DNA from: G963704535 sp963704535
GTDB lineage: Bacteria > Chloroflexota > Chloroflexia > Chloroflexales > Roseiflexaceae
Direction of reading: 5' to 3'
NCBI GenBank assembly: GCA_963704535.1
Contig: OY969916.1
Coordinates: 2,170,001-2,234,000 of the forward strand
Length of the DNA stretch: 64,000 nucleotides
In this document: in pieces, positions 11,836 through 20,214 of the stretch
Numbering within the stretch: position 1 is the stretch's first letter
Layout: every line of letters begins with the position of its first letter
Translations under genes and position numbers: made by a program
The notes under the pieces: generated by a model
What the model was told of the DNA's origin: nothing
Seen by the model: only the letters and a program-made list of their open reading frames with translations
The model's database searches: none

Positions 11836-11946
11836 CATCGAATGAATTCGATGCCTGAAATCAGTAAACGTGTTCAAACACGTTGAGGCGTGCTCCTGAA
11901 CACGTTTCAGCGTGTTTGCAATTTCAGGCCACAAATGAATTTGTGG
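11836..11946. other. Four evenly spaced 18-bp dyads with nested 8-bp stem
   Basis: Seven bases after the PBP stop codon come four 18-bp inverted repeats at 11836-11853, 11867-11884, 11899-11916 and 11929-11946, i.e. starts 31, 32 and 30 bases apart. Each is a 7-bp stem with a 4-base loop (TGAA, TCAA, TTCA, TGAA); only the third has a single G-T wobble. CCTGAAAT (11854-11861) and ATTTCAGG (11921-11928) abut dyads 1 and 4 and can pair, enclosing dyads 2 and 3. The left arm of dyad 2 can pair with its own right arm or with the left arm of dyad 3. No poly-T follows, so this is not a textbook terminator. Confidence 0.75.
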
Positions 11947-12055
11947 ATGGAATGTACAATCAGGTTTGAGAATAGGCGACGAAAGAGCGCCATATTTTCC
12001 GAACGCCCTCTCAGGAACGATCTGGCACCGTTCACAGATAACCCAGTGATTTTTA

Positions 12056-12410
12056 GGAACAGCCCAACGCGCTGCACACACGACCCAGCGCCGTCCACAC
12101 ACACACCAGCATTTTCTGGGAACATCCCAGCGCGCTGCACACACGACCCAGCGCCGTCCACACACAACCCAGCATTTTCTGGGAACATCCCAGCGCGCTG
12201 CACACACGACCCAGCGATCTCCACACACACCAGCATTTTCTGGGAACATCCCACCACGCTGCACACACGACCCAGCGCCGTCCACACACACACCAGCAGT
12301 TTGTAGGAACAGTGTGAGTATCTCCACACACATCCCAGCGCCGTCCACACACAACCCAGCAGTTTATAGGAACAGTGTGAGCATCTCCACACACGACCCA
12401 GCACCGTCAT
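12056..12410. repeat. 21-bp minisatellite with 63-bp higher-order unit
   Basis: Three related 21-base sub-units, each beginning with CAGC and ending in ACC or TCC (for example CAGCGCGCTGCACACACGAC plus C, and CAGCATTTTCTGGGAACATC plus C), alternate to make a 63-base unit repeated about five times with drift towards the right end. Translated on either strand it produces Cys- or Pro-rich nonsense. Nothing else is seen between 11947 and 12480. Confidence 0.85.
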
Positions 12411-12480
12411 GGACGATCTTGCGTCTCACCACATAGAGTCCAGCGGCGCCCATGAACGATCCGGCGCTGCGTGATCAGCT

Positions 12481-12534
12481 CTGGGAAAAGGGGGAGTTTG
12501 AGGGGGCAGCCGCCTCAGTCTCCCCCACTCACAT
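12481..12534 (-). mobile_element. Palindromic MITE-like element, family B
   Basis: Core GTTTGAGGGGGCAGCCGCCTC with flanks GGGAAAAGGGGGA and CAGTCTCCCCCACTC, matching the sub-type arrayed at 31.5-31.8 kb. It marks the left edge of the lower-GC island. Confidence 0.7.
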
Positions 12535-12647
12535 TGTAAAGTAGAATAGCGCCATCCGAAACCTTGTCTAAGATTTTATGTGGAAAGTTGCAGATAAGAA
12601 TTGTTCGGCAGGGCGCATCATGCTTGTGCCATCTTCTCAAGCTCTTG

Positions 12648-12656
12648 TGCTAAAAT
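12648..12656 (+). promoter_or_regulatory. Candidate extended -10 promoter (TGCTAAAAT)
   Basis: TGC-TAAAAT ends 18 bases before the start codon of the DUF3883 gene; the ribosome site AGGAGG lies just behind the expected transcription start. No convincing -35 is seen. Confidence 0.45.
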
Positions 12657-12674
12657 GCAAACAGGAGGTACAGC

Positions 12675-13757
12675 ATGAATGTTTTCATAATGCACGTCGG
12701 GAGCGCTGGTAGCATCGACCTCGAATATACTGTTACGAGGAAGCGATCAACCTCTGAGCTACTGGAACAGCTTCCCGCCAATGCGCCAGAGAGAGCCTTT
12801 TTTAGTACTGATGCATTTCTGTCGCGCTTTCCCGAAGGTAGATTCAATTGCTGGGGCGTCCCTGTCAAAGCGGAACCGTCTTTCCAGAAGACGAAAGTTG
12901 GCGACGTTGTCCTTTTTATCCCAGAGATCGGAGAACAAGGTGGAGTAGACTATCTAGGCGTCGTCAAGGCTATCTGCCCAATACGGTGCTATGATGCATC
13001 TCACATCCTATGGCCCAAGACACCAAATGAGCGGCTATTCCCTTGGCTGTTCTTCTTCGACACCGAAATCGTTCATGTACCTTGGAGTGCATTTCTAAAC
13101 GAATTGGGTATGGCTCCTAATTGGAATCCAAGAGGATGGTATCGGGCAATTGGTAACCAGAGATTTGCTATTTGGGGTGGCACTGATACTTACTTACAGC
13201 GCATACGACAAAATTATGGCTTTGCCCCAATTGATCCCGAGCCACAGGTCGCGGAAGTAAAGGAATTGCCAGAAGCATACAAGCTGGAAGAACCAGAAAT
13301 AGAAGAGGTAATTGAGGCAGTATCACGAGCAGCCGGTAAACGTCGTCCAAGCGCAGGACAGGGATTTCAAGTACCACCGAAGCATAGACGCGCTCTTGAA
13401 CAGGCAGCTATGCAAACAGCCACGGACTACTTTGAAAATTTGAATTGGGATGTTGAGGATGTATCGTTAAGAAAATCATATGATCTGCGATGCACGAAAG
13501 GGCAAGAAGAAATACATGTCGAGGTAAAAGGAACAACTTCTGAGGGTGAGCAAGTTCTCTTAACACCGAATGAGGTACGCCATGCACGCGAGTATTACCC
13601 AAACGTGGTGTTGTTTATCGTCAGCAAGTTAAACATAACGACCAAAGATGACACGATCGAAGTGCATGATGGTAATATTGAAATCCTCTGGCCATGGCGA
13701 GTTGAAGACACTGATCTAACTCCTATCGGATATACATATCGCGTACCTGACGAATGA
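12675..13757 (+). CDS. DUF3883-domain protein with N-terminal PUA/EVE-like domain
   Basis: Protein of 360 residues. The C-terminal part (about 245-335) matches the DUF3883 pattern: a helix with QTATDYFENLNWDVEDVS, then SYDLRCT, EEIHVEVKGTTSEG and NVVLFIVSKL, i.e. a PD-(D/E)xK-like nuclease core (Asp, Glu-x-Lys). The N-terminal 165 residues contain KTKVGDVVLFIPE and DYLGVVKAI, resembling the EVE/PUA-like fold that reads modified bases in type IV restriction. A charged linker (PEPQVAEVKELPEAYKLEEP) joins them. A perfect AGGAGG sits 6 bases before the ATG. Base composition is clearly lower in GC than neighbouring genes, pointing to recent transfer. Modification-dependent DNA restriction is an inference; no ATPase partner is present. 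Confidence 0.65.
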   Translation: MNVFIMHVGSAGSIDLEYTVTRKRSTSELLEQLPANAPERAFFSTDAFLSRFPEGRFNCWGVPVKAEPSFQKTKVGDVVLFIPEIGEQGGVDYLGVVKAICPIRCYDASHILWPKTPNERLFPWLFFFDTEIVHVPWSAFLNELGMAPNWNPRGWYRAIGNQRFAIWGGTDTYLQRIRQNYGFAPIDPEPQVAEVKELPEAYKLEEPEIEEVIEAVSRAAGKRRPSAGQGFQVPPKHRRALEQAAMQTATDYFENLNWDVEDVSLRKSYDLRCTKGQEEIHVEVKGTTSEGEQVLLTPNEVRHAREYYPNVVLFIVSKLNITTKDDTIEVHDGNIEILWPWRVEDTDLTPIGYTYRVPDE

Positions 13758-13785
13758 GTTACGATTTATCTTGAGCAGCGCTTGC

Positions 13786-13844
13786 GCCGAACAAGGGCTT
13801 ACAGCAGACGGCGCTCTGCGCCATTGAAGCCCAAGCCGTTGGAG
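13786..13844. other. attC-like recombination site 1 (59 bp)
   Basis: Begins with GCCGAAC (R''-like, 6 of 7 positions fit RYYYAAC) and ends with GTTGGAG (R'-like, 6 of 7 fit GTTRRRY). Inside, GGGCTT (13795-13800) pairs with AAGCCC (13827-13832), and GGCGC-TCT-GCGCC (13810-13822) forms a terminal hairpin. It lies 29 bases after the stop of the DUF3883 gene, the place where a cassette attC is expected. No integrase gene is in the window, so this remains a structural candidate. Confidence 0.4.
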
Positions 13845-13891
13845 CTCTCTGCCGCTTTCTTCCCTTCATCGTTGTCCTGCCTACGTACCCG

Positions 13892-13900
13892 TGCTACAAT
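13892..13900 (+). promoter_or_regulatory. Candidate extended -10 promoter (TGCTACAAT)
   Basis: TGC-TACAAT lies 36 bases upstream of the antitoxin start codon and is the only promoter-like word in the 179-base gap before the toxin-antitoxin pair. Confidence 0.5.
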
Positions 13901-13936
13901 GCCTCTCGGCAAGTGCTACGTGAAAGGGGCGGTCGG

Positions 13937-14161
13937 ATGACTCAGTCCATACATGGACCACAAACAGCGCTGAAATACTAAGTCGAAGTCCGCGATCAAG
14001 GGCGGGTCGAGGTATACGTTCCCTTCGCGCCTGGGGCACGGGTGATTGTCTTCGTCATCCCTGAGCCACAGGAAACCTTTAATGACCTGTTGGCTGCGGC
14101 AGAAAGTAGCCTCGCGTTCTGGGACAATCCGCTCGATGATGAGGATTGGAACGATGCCTAA
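13937..14161 (+). pseudogene. Antitoxin frame upstream of PemK/MazF toxin, in-frame stop at codon 15
   Basis: Reading from ATG 13937 gives MTQSIHGPQTALKY, then TAA at 13979-13981, then an open frame VEVRDQGRVEVYVPFAPGA... ending FWDNPLDDEDWNDA at the TAA 14159-14161. The last 8 bases overlap the toxin start, the usual toxin-antitoxin arrangement. The acidic tail is typical of toxin-binding antitoxin ends. A single C-to-T change (CAA to TAA) would explain the stop, since Gln fits KYxVEV. The only later in-frame start is GTG 14042-14044, which would leave just the C-terminal 39 codons. Either the antitoxin is broken, a fragment suffices, or the base is an error. Confidence 0.65.
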
Positions 14162-14498
14162 TCAGGGCGATATTGTGCTCATCCCCATCCCCTTTACGGA
14201 TTTGTCATCCCAGAAACGTCGACCCGTGATCGTGATCTCCAACGATAGCTACAACCAGATCACACCTGATGTCGTTGTCGTCGCCATGACTTCCAATCCA
14301 ATACTCACTGCATATAGCTTCACGATCACGTCAGCCGATTTAACGTCGGGGCGGCTCAACCGCCCCGGAACGGTGCGCGTCGATAAACTCTACACCTTGG
14401 ACCAAACGCTCATTGTCAAGACGTTTGGGCGTATTAATGCCCGCACCCTAAATCGGATACGCACGGTCTTGCGCGAATTGACTGTGCGGAAGCCGTAG
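14154..14498 (+). CDS. PemK/MazF-family endoribonuclease toxin
   Basis: Toxin of 114 residues that cleaves mRNA in the MazF/PemK family. Seen: MPNQGDIVLIPIPFTD opening, QKRRPVIVISNDSYN (the conserved RPV-V-S block), VVVVAMTSNP, and the RPGTVRVDKLYTLD block with catalytic-site Arg/Lys, all in order and uninterrupted. Length is standard. The ATG overlaps the antitoxin frame by 8 bases and GATTGGA precedes it weakly, so translation is probably coupled to the antitoxin. Because the toxin looks intact while its antitoxin frame has a stop, its activity or the base call needs explaining. Confidence 0.88.
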   Translation: MPNQGDIVLIPIPFTDLSSQKRRPVIVISNDSYNQITPDVVVVAMTSNPILTAYSFTITSADLTSGRLNRPGTVRVDKLYTLDQTLIVKTFGRINARTLNRIRTVLRELTVRKP

Positions 14499-14564
14499 AA
14501 GCTAGGTCCATCTCACGACAACGCCCGATACCACCCTGACCGTGCGGTCCAACAAGCTCATACT

Positions 14565-14637
14565 AAGAGGCTATCCCAAAACTGCATCCTGAGTAGGCGC
14601 AGCCGTATCGAAGGGCAGTTTTGGGATAGCCTCTAAG
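14565..14637. mobile_element. Small inverted-repeat element (MITE-like), 20-bp arms
   Basis: AGAGGCTATCCCAAAACTGC (14566-14585) is repeated inverted at 14616-14635 around a 30-base centre. A GAGGCTATCCCAAAA-type terminus is common at insertion-sequence ends, so this is likely a non-autonomous relic. It separates the toxin gene from the second attC-like site. Confidence 0.75.
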
Positions 14638-14700
14638 AAACCCTAGCTTGGTACGGGTTCGGTTGCACCGACTGGTTGATTCATGCCAGCAGATGTGAGG

Positions 14701-14759
14701 GTATAACCGAGCTTCTCCGCATCGAGTGGCGCGGCGCAGCTAATGCGGGAGCGTTAGGC
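14701..14759. other. attC-like recombination site 2 (59 bp)
   Basis: Starts with GTATAAC (6 of 7 of RYYYAAC) and ends with GTTAGGC, a perfect R' core (GTTRRRY). CTCCGCAT (14715-14722) pairs with ATGCGGGAG (14743-14751) leaving one unpaired G, the kind of extrahelical base seen in attC stems; TAAC pairs with GTTA outside. Its length is identical to that of site 1. It sits 34 bases before the methyltransferase start. Confidence 0.42.
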
Positions 14760-14792
14760 GCGTCATTCTCTGACACGCAACGGCGAAGGATC

Positions 14793-15662
14793 ATGGCTAA
14801 AACACAACCCAGTGGAACGGCCGCAGGTGTGGCCTTGCTACGCGCGATCGAGGCGCAAAGACCGGAAGCCGAGCGGATCTGCTACGATCCCTACGCCCGC
14901 GCGTTGATACCCGGTGGTATTTCGTTTTACCTGAGTAAGCTGGTGATTGATTCCGGTTTATACGAACGCATGGCTCCCGGTGCGACGGCGTTTGTTGTCG
15001 GACGGGAGCGATATATCGATGATTTCCTCAAAGCCGGCCTGGATGAAGGGCTCGACCAGGTCGTCATCCTGGGCGCCGGTTTCGATACGCGCGCTTATCG
15101 TATCGCAGGAATCGAGCAGACGCGCGTGTTCGAAATTGATCACCCTGCCACACAGGAAGTCAAGCTAAAACGGCTGAAGAAGATCATCGATCCCCTGCCT
15201 GCCTACGTCACCTTCCTCCCGGTCGATTTCAACACCCAGACGCTCGGCGAACGCCTGCGTAGCGCTGGCTACAATATGCAAGGCAAAACACTCTTTATCT
15301 GGCAAGGCGTGACGTATTTCCTTACTCCCGAAGGCGTTGATCGCACATTGGCGTTTATCGCCAACCATTCCGGGCCAGGCAGCGCCCTGATCTTCGACTA
15401 TTTCTACAATGAGATCCTACGCGACACGAGTTGCAACGACGTGAAGATGATGCGGCGGGCAGCGCGGATGACCGGCGAGGAGTATCTGTTCGGGATCGAT
15501 CAAGGCCAGGTTGAGGCGTTCCTGGCCCGGCGCGGCTTCCACGATGTACGCAATGTGACGCTTGAGGATCTCAAACCAGTCTATTTTATCGGCCCGAATG
15601 CCCGACGCACGATACCCACGGGCCTGGCGATTGTATCGGCACGGGTGAACAACGCCGGGTGA
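14793..15662 (+). CDS. Class I SAM-dependent methyltransferase (TIGR00027/LCMT-like)
   Basis: Protein of 289 residues of the leucine-carboxymethyltransferase-like family found in actinobacteria and relatives. The SAM motif VVILGAGFDTRAYRI is at 90-104, followed by VFEIDHPATQEVKL, TFLPVDFNTQTLGERL and LFIWQGVTYFLTPEGVDRTL, all family hallmarks. Substrate unknown; relatives methylate carboxyl groups of small molecules. ATG 14793 with a weak AAGGA is preferred; the longer frame starting at 14676 would include the attC-like site. Its base composition is lower in GC than the flanking core genes, in keeping with the acquired island. Confidence 0.85.
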   Translation: MAKTQPSGTAAGVALLRAIEAQRPEAERICYDPYARALIPGGISFYLSKLVIDSGLYERMAPGATAFVVGRERYIDDFLKAGLDEGLDQVVILGAGFDTRAYRIAGIEQTRVFEIDHPATQEVKLKRLKKIIDPLPAYVTFLPVDFNTQTLGERLRSAGYNMQGKTLFIWQGVTYFLTPEGVDRTLAFIANHSGPGSALIFDYFYNEILRDTSCNDVKMMRRAARMTGEEYLFGIDQGQVEAFLARRGFHDVRNVTLEDLKPVYFIGPNARRTIPTGLAIVSARVNNAG

Positions 15663-15710
15663 AGATGTCTGCCTGCGACACATCCTCGCAAGGCCCACAC
15701 CACGCCGCGA

Positions 15711-15740
15711 TTGACAAACTCCCCTCCTCTCACGTACCAT
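15711..15740 (+). promoter_or_regulatory. Sigma-70-type promoter (TTGACA-18-TACCAT)
   Basis: TTGACA at 15711-15716 and TACCAT at 15735-15740, 18 bases apart, 41 bases before the amidohydrolase start. This is the only near-consensus -35/-10 pair noticed in the window. Confidence 0.5.
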
Positions 15741-15780
15741 AAGCCCTACACACTGCCAGCAGCAGCGAGAGGGAACATTC

Positions 15781-17493
15781 ATGCCATCACTGATCCTCTT
15801 TAACGGCCCGATCTACACCATGGACCCGACGCTGCCGCGCGTCCAGGCCATCGGCATCCGCGACGGCCGCGTGATCGCCGCCGGCAGCGAGGGCAAAGTC
15901 CAGGCGGCGGTGGGCGGGCGCGCCGAGGGCATCAACCTGCGCGGGCGCGCGGTCATCCCCGCGCTGACCGACGCACACGTCCACCTGGTCTGGCACGGGC
16001 TCGGGCGGCGCACCGTTCGCCTGGAGGGCGTCGATGATCTCGATGTCGCGGTGCTCCGCGTCGCCGAGGGCGCCACCGCACTGCCGGAGGGCGCCTGGGT
16101 CCAGGGCGGCGGCTGGGATCACAGCCGCTGGGGCGGCCAGTGGCCCCGCGCCCAGGATCTCGACACCTTGCTCCCCGACCGGCCGGCGATGCTCATGCGT
16201 AAGGACGGCCACTCGGCCTGGGTTAACAGCTACGCGCTCCGGCTGGCCGGGATCAACGACGAGACCCCCGACCCACCCGGCGGGAGCATCCAGCGCGAGA
16301 AGAAGCAGGCTACCGGCCTGCTATTCGAGACCGCGATCGACCTGGTGCGTCGCCACATCCCCGAAGCGACCGAAGCGGATCGGCTGGCCGCCATCCGCGA
16401 GGCGATCAGCGAGGCGCACTCCTACGGCATGGTCGGCATGCACATCCCGCCCGGCCTACTCCCCGGCGACGCCGCCCAGACGCTGGCCGACATCCAGCGG
16501 CTGCGCGCGCTCGGCCAGCTCCGGCTGCGCTGCCTAGTACACCTGGGGCTCGACGGCCTCGACGACGCGCTGCGCTTGGGGATTCGCAGCGGCCTGGGCG
16601 ATAGGTGGGTGCGTATCGGCGGCGTCAAAATGTTCGCCGATGGCTCGCTCGGCTCCGAGACGGCCGAGATGCTCTCGCACTACGAGGGCCGTCGCCACCT
16701 CGGCACGGCGACCATAACGACCGAGGAGCTGAACGACGCAGTCGCGCGCGCGCTGGCGGGCGGGATCGCCGTGACGATTTACGCGATCGGCGACGCCGCC
16801 AACCGTCGTGTGCTCGACGCGATCGCCGCGGCCCTGGCCGATCGCCCGGCGCAAGCCCACGAACGTGAGCGCTCGGCCAATGACCCGCGCGCGACCATGG
16901 TGCTCCAGATGCCCGCCGACGGCCTGCTGACCGCCGAGCATCCCAGATCCGCCACCCAAAAGCCTGCGCTTCCCAACCGGATCGAGCACGTCCAGATCCT
17001 GCACTCGGACGACATCCGGCGCTTCGCGCAGCTTGGCGTGATCGCCTCAATGCAGCCGGTCCACTGCACGTCCGACATGGAGGTCGCCCAACGGCTGTGG
17101 GGCGAGCGCTGCGCGCACGCCTACGCCTGGCGGGCGCTCAAGGACGCCGGCGCCGTACTGGCCTTCGGCTCCGACGCGCCGGTGGAGTCGCTCAACCCCT
17201 GGCTGAGCATCCACGCTGCGGCCACGCGCCAGCGGCCCGACGGCACACCGACGGCCGGCTGGTACCCCGATCAGCGGCTGAGCGCCGCCGAGGCGATCCA
17301 CGGCTTCACCGTCGGCGCGGCGATAGCGGGGGGCGCGGCGCGCGAGCAGGGCACCCTGATGCCGGGAATGCTGGCCGACCTGGCGGTACTCTCCGGCGAC
17401 CCGTTGAAGATCAGCCCGTCTGAACTCCACGCGGTTCGCGCCGAGATCACCCTGATCGAGGGCGAGATCGTCTGGTCGCGGCCGGGGGCATAA
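15781..17493 (+). CDS. Amidohydrolase family protein (YtcJ-like)
   Basis: Protein of 570 residues, the size of the YtcJ/N-substituted-formamide deformylase branch of the amidohydrolase superfamily, which hydrolyses amide-type bonds with one or two metals. Seen: metal-binding HVH (66-68), the lysine region IGGVKMFADGSLGS (Lys283), NRIEHVQ (His403) and FGSDAPVESLNPW (Asp465). The usual HAIGD histidine is replaced: the sequence reads TIYAIGDAANRRV with Tyr334. A low-complexity insertion (residues about 360-398, rich in Arg and Ala) precedes NRIEHVQ. Start supported by GAGAGGGA and an upstream promoter. Substrate unknown. Confidence 0.85.
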   Translation: MPSLILFNGPIYTMDPTLPRVQAIGIRDGRVIAAGSEGKVQAAVGGRAEGINLRGRAVIPALTDAHVHLVWHGLGRRTVRLEGVDDLDVAVLRVAEGATALPEGAWVQGGGWDHSRWGGQWPRAQDLDTLLPDRPAMLMRKDGHSAWVNSYALRLAGINDETPDPPGGSIQREKKQATGLLFETAIDLVRRHIPEATEADRLAAIREAISEAHSYGMVGMHIPPGLLPGDAAQTLADIQRLRALGQLRLRCLVHLGLDGLDDALRLGIRSGLGDRWVRIGGVKMFADGSLGSETAEMLSHYEGRRHLGTATITTEELNDAVARALAGGIAVTIYAIGDAANRRVLDAIAAALADRPAQAHERERSANDPRATMVLQMPADGLLTAEHPRSATQKPALPNRIEHVQILHSDDIRRFAQLGVIASMQPVHCTSDMEVAQRLWGERCAHAYAWRALKDAGAVLAFGSDAPVESLNPWLSIHAAATRQRPDGTPTAGWYPDQRLSAAEAIHGFTVGAAIAGGAAREQGTLMPGMLADLAVLSGDPLKISPSELHAVRAEITLIEGEIVWSRPGA

Positions 17494-17495
17494 CC

Positions 17496-17563
17496 TGTTA
17501 AAAAGGGGGAGTTTGAGGGGGCCACCCCTCAAGAATCCCCTTTCCACCACCGATTGTAGGTGA
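17496..17563 (-). mobile_element. Palindromic MITE-like element, family A
   Basis: Reverse-orientation copy: AAAAAGGGGGAGTTTGAGGGG followed by CCACCCCTCAAGAATCCCC and TTTCCACCACCGATTG. It begins 3 bases after the amidohydrolase stop and ends just before the start of the next gene, so it lies in the transcript between them. Confidence 0.85.
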
Positions 17564-17572
17564 GTATCCACG

Positions 17573-18898
17573 ATGGAACATCTGCTCCAACAAGGCATCG
17601 AGGCGGCCCGCGCCGGGCGGCGCGAGGAGGCGCGCGATCTCCTGATGAAAGTGGTCGAGGCCGACGAGCGCAATGAGCAAGCCTGGCTCTGGCTCGCCGG
17701 CCTGGTCGAAGACCCCGACGATATGCGTACCTGCCTGGAGAATGTGCTGGAGCTGAACCCCGACAACGCCAAGGCCCGGCAGGGGTTGGCCTGGATTGAA
17801 GAGCGCTATGGGCCGCGAGCACACCCCGATGCGCATGCCCCCGCCGCTGCCGAGCCGGTCGCTCCATCGTCGGCCCACTCGTACACCGGGCCGACGTCAA
17901 AGCTGACGCTGGAGGGCGCCGCGCTGCTCACTGCCGCCACCGTTATTCCATCAGCCGCAGCCGCACCGGCGACGGCGGCACTCCCGCACGCCGCCGGGCA
18001 GCTCGGAGTCGTGCCTGATCTGCCCTGCCCGTACTGCGGCGAGCCGACCGCCCAGAGCGACCAGCACTGCCGGAAGTGCGGCGGGAACCTGATGCTGCGG
18101 CTCCCGCCGCCCCCGAACCGCTCGATCCAACTGTCGATCGTGGCTATCCTATGGGGCATCGGCGCAGTGCTGACCACGCTGGCCGGGATCGGGATCATGC
18201 TGGTGGCGCTAGTGCTAGTCGACCAGCTCCCGCGCAGCCTGCGCCAGGGCGGGCTGGCGCAGTTCAACCCGGCCAACGTTGCGCTCTTCACCGGGCTGGC
18301 CGTGTTCATCCTCGGCCTGCTACAGCTCTGGATCACGCGCGGGCTATGGCGCCGCAGCCGCTGGAGCTACTATATCGTCGTCTTCCTCACCGCGCTCCAG
18401 GCGCTCTCGACCGGATGCAATCTGCTCACACTCCCCGCGACGATGCGCACGTTTACCGAAGCCGTGCAGGCCAGCGAGCTGCCGTCCCAGATGAGCCGCA
18501 CAATGACCAACGCGTTCTGGGGCGGGTTTATCTGTAGCACGCTGCTGGGCGTGCTCTATGTTGTGCTGGTCGGGTTGAGCTACCGCGATTTCTTTGGCCT
18601 CAAGGTCCGTTATTCCCCGGAGGTCGACGCCGGCGATCACATGGATCACTACAACAGCGGCGTGGCCTACAAGAACCGCGGCATGTGGTACATGGCGGCC
18701 AAGGAGTGGGAGCTGGCCGCCAACATGTCGCCACGCGACCTGAGCTACCTCCACGCGCTCGGCCTGGCCTACGCCCAGATCCGGCAGTTCGACCGCGCTC
18801 GCGCCACGCTCGACAAAGCGCTCCAACTTGATCCCCACCACATTCAGATCAAGGAGAGCCGCGCGCTGGTCGACAAGATGGCGCAGCGCTCGGCCTGA
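17573..18898 (+). CDS. TPR / zinc-ribbon multi-pass membrane protein
   Basis: Protein of 441 residues. Domains in order: an N-terminal TPR-like helix pair (about 1-75; GIEAARAGRREEARDLLMKV, ENVLELNPDNAKARQGLAWI), an Ala/Pro-rich linker, a zinc ribbon CPYCGEPTAQSDQHCRKCGG (about 151-170), four membrane helices (about 185-215, 235-255, 262-285, 318-340) and C-terminal TPRs (GVAYKNRGMWYMAAKEWELA, DRARATLDKALQLDPHH). No enzymatic motif is visible; a scaffold or sensor role in the membrane is plausible. Followed 38 bases later by chorismate synthase in the same direction, possibly co-transcribed. Confidence 0.75.
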   Translation: MEHLLQQGIEAARAGRREEARDLLMKVVEADERNEQAWLWLAGLVEDPDDMRTCLENVLELNPDNAKARQGLAWIEERYGPRAHPDAHAPAAAEPVAPSSAHSYTGPTSKLTLEGAALLTAATVIPSAAAAPATAALPHAAGQLGVVPDLPCPYCGEPTAQSDQHCRKCGGNLMLRLPPPPNRSIQLSIVAILWGIGAVLTTLAGIGIMLVALVLVDQLPRSLRQGGLAQFNPANVALFTGLAVFILGLLQLWITRGLWRRSRWSYYIVVFLTALQALSTGCNLLTLPATMRTFTEAVQASELPSQMSRTMTNAFWGGFICSTLLGVLYVVLVGLSYRDFFGLKVRYSPEVDAGDHMDHYNSGVAYKNRGMWYMAAKEWELAANMSPRDLSYLHALGLAYAQIRQFDRARATLDKALQLDPHHIQIKESRALVDKMAQRSA

Positions 18899-18936
18899 CA
18901 ATATCTGCCGCGCGTTGGAAAAGAGGTACTACCACG

Positions 18937-20019
<1,083 letters not shown>

Positions 20020-20030
20020 ACCCGGCGATG

Positions 20031-20126
20031 TTTGAAAAGGGGGAGTTTGAGGGGGCCGCCCCTCAAGAATCCCTCTTCCACCACTGATCATAGGCGAGAC
20101 AATGCCCTTTTCAAACAGTTTCTTAC
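20031..20126 (-). mobile_element. Palindromic MITE-like element, family A, full length
   Basis: Full 96-bp copy in reverse orientation with both ends: TTTGAAAAGGGGGAGTTTGA at the left and CCCTTTTCAAACAGTTTC at the right, core GGGGGCCGCCCCTC in between. Located between convergent aroC and the BI-1 family gene. Confidence 0.9.
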
Positions 20127-20129
20127 AAA

Positions 20130-20178
20130 ACGTGAACCGTGAATGGCGATGCCATTCACGGTTCACGTTTCACACTTC
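20130..20178. terminator. Long hairpin between convergent genes
   Basis: GTGAACCGTGAATGGC pairs perfectly with GCCATTCACGGTTCAC around a 3-base loop; both arms are built of TTCACGN heptamers. It lies between the ends of aroC and of the minus-strand BI-1 gene and could stop transcription from both sides, though it lacks a T-run. Confidence 0.6.
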
Positions 20179-20214
20179 ACTGCTCCGGGATGGAGGAGCT
20201 GTCCCGCAGGTCCT

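Noticed and set aside
9337..12354. A 1005-codon open frame on the minus strand, Cys-rich at its start
   Set aside because: It is antisense to the PBP gene, whose motifs are certain, and its N-terminal part is translated minisatellite. GC-rich codon bias leaves such shadow frames open.
11907..12410. Cys-rich repeat proteins on the minus strand (SCVQRAGMFPENAG and similar units)
   Set aside because: The 21/63-bp minisatellite is a multiple of 3 and is open in several frames; no ribosome site or start context supports translation.
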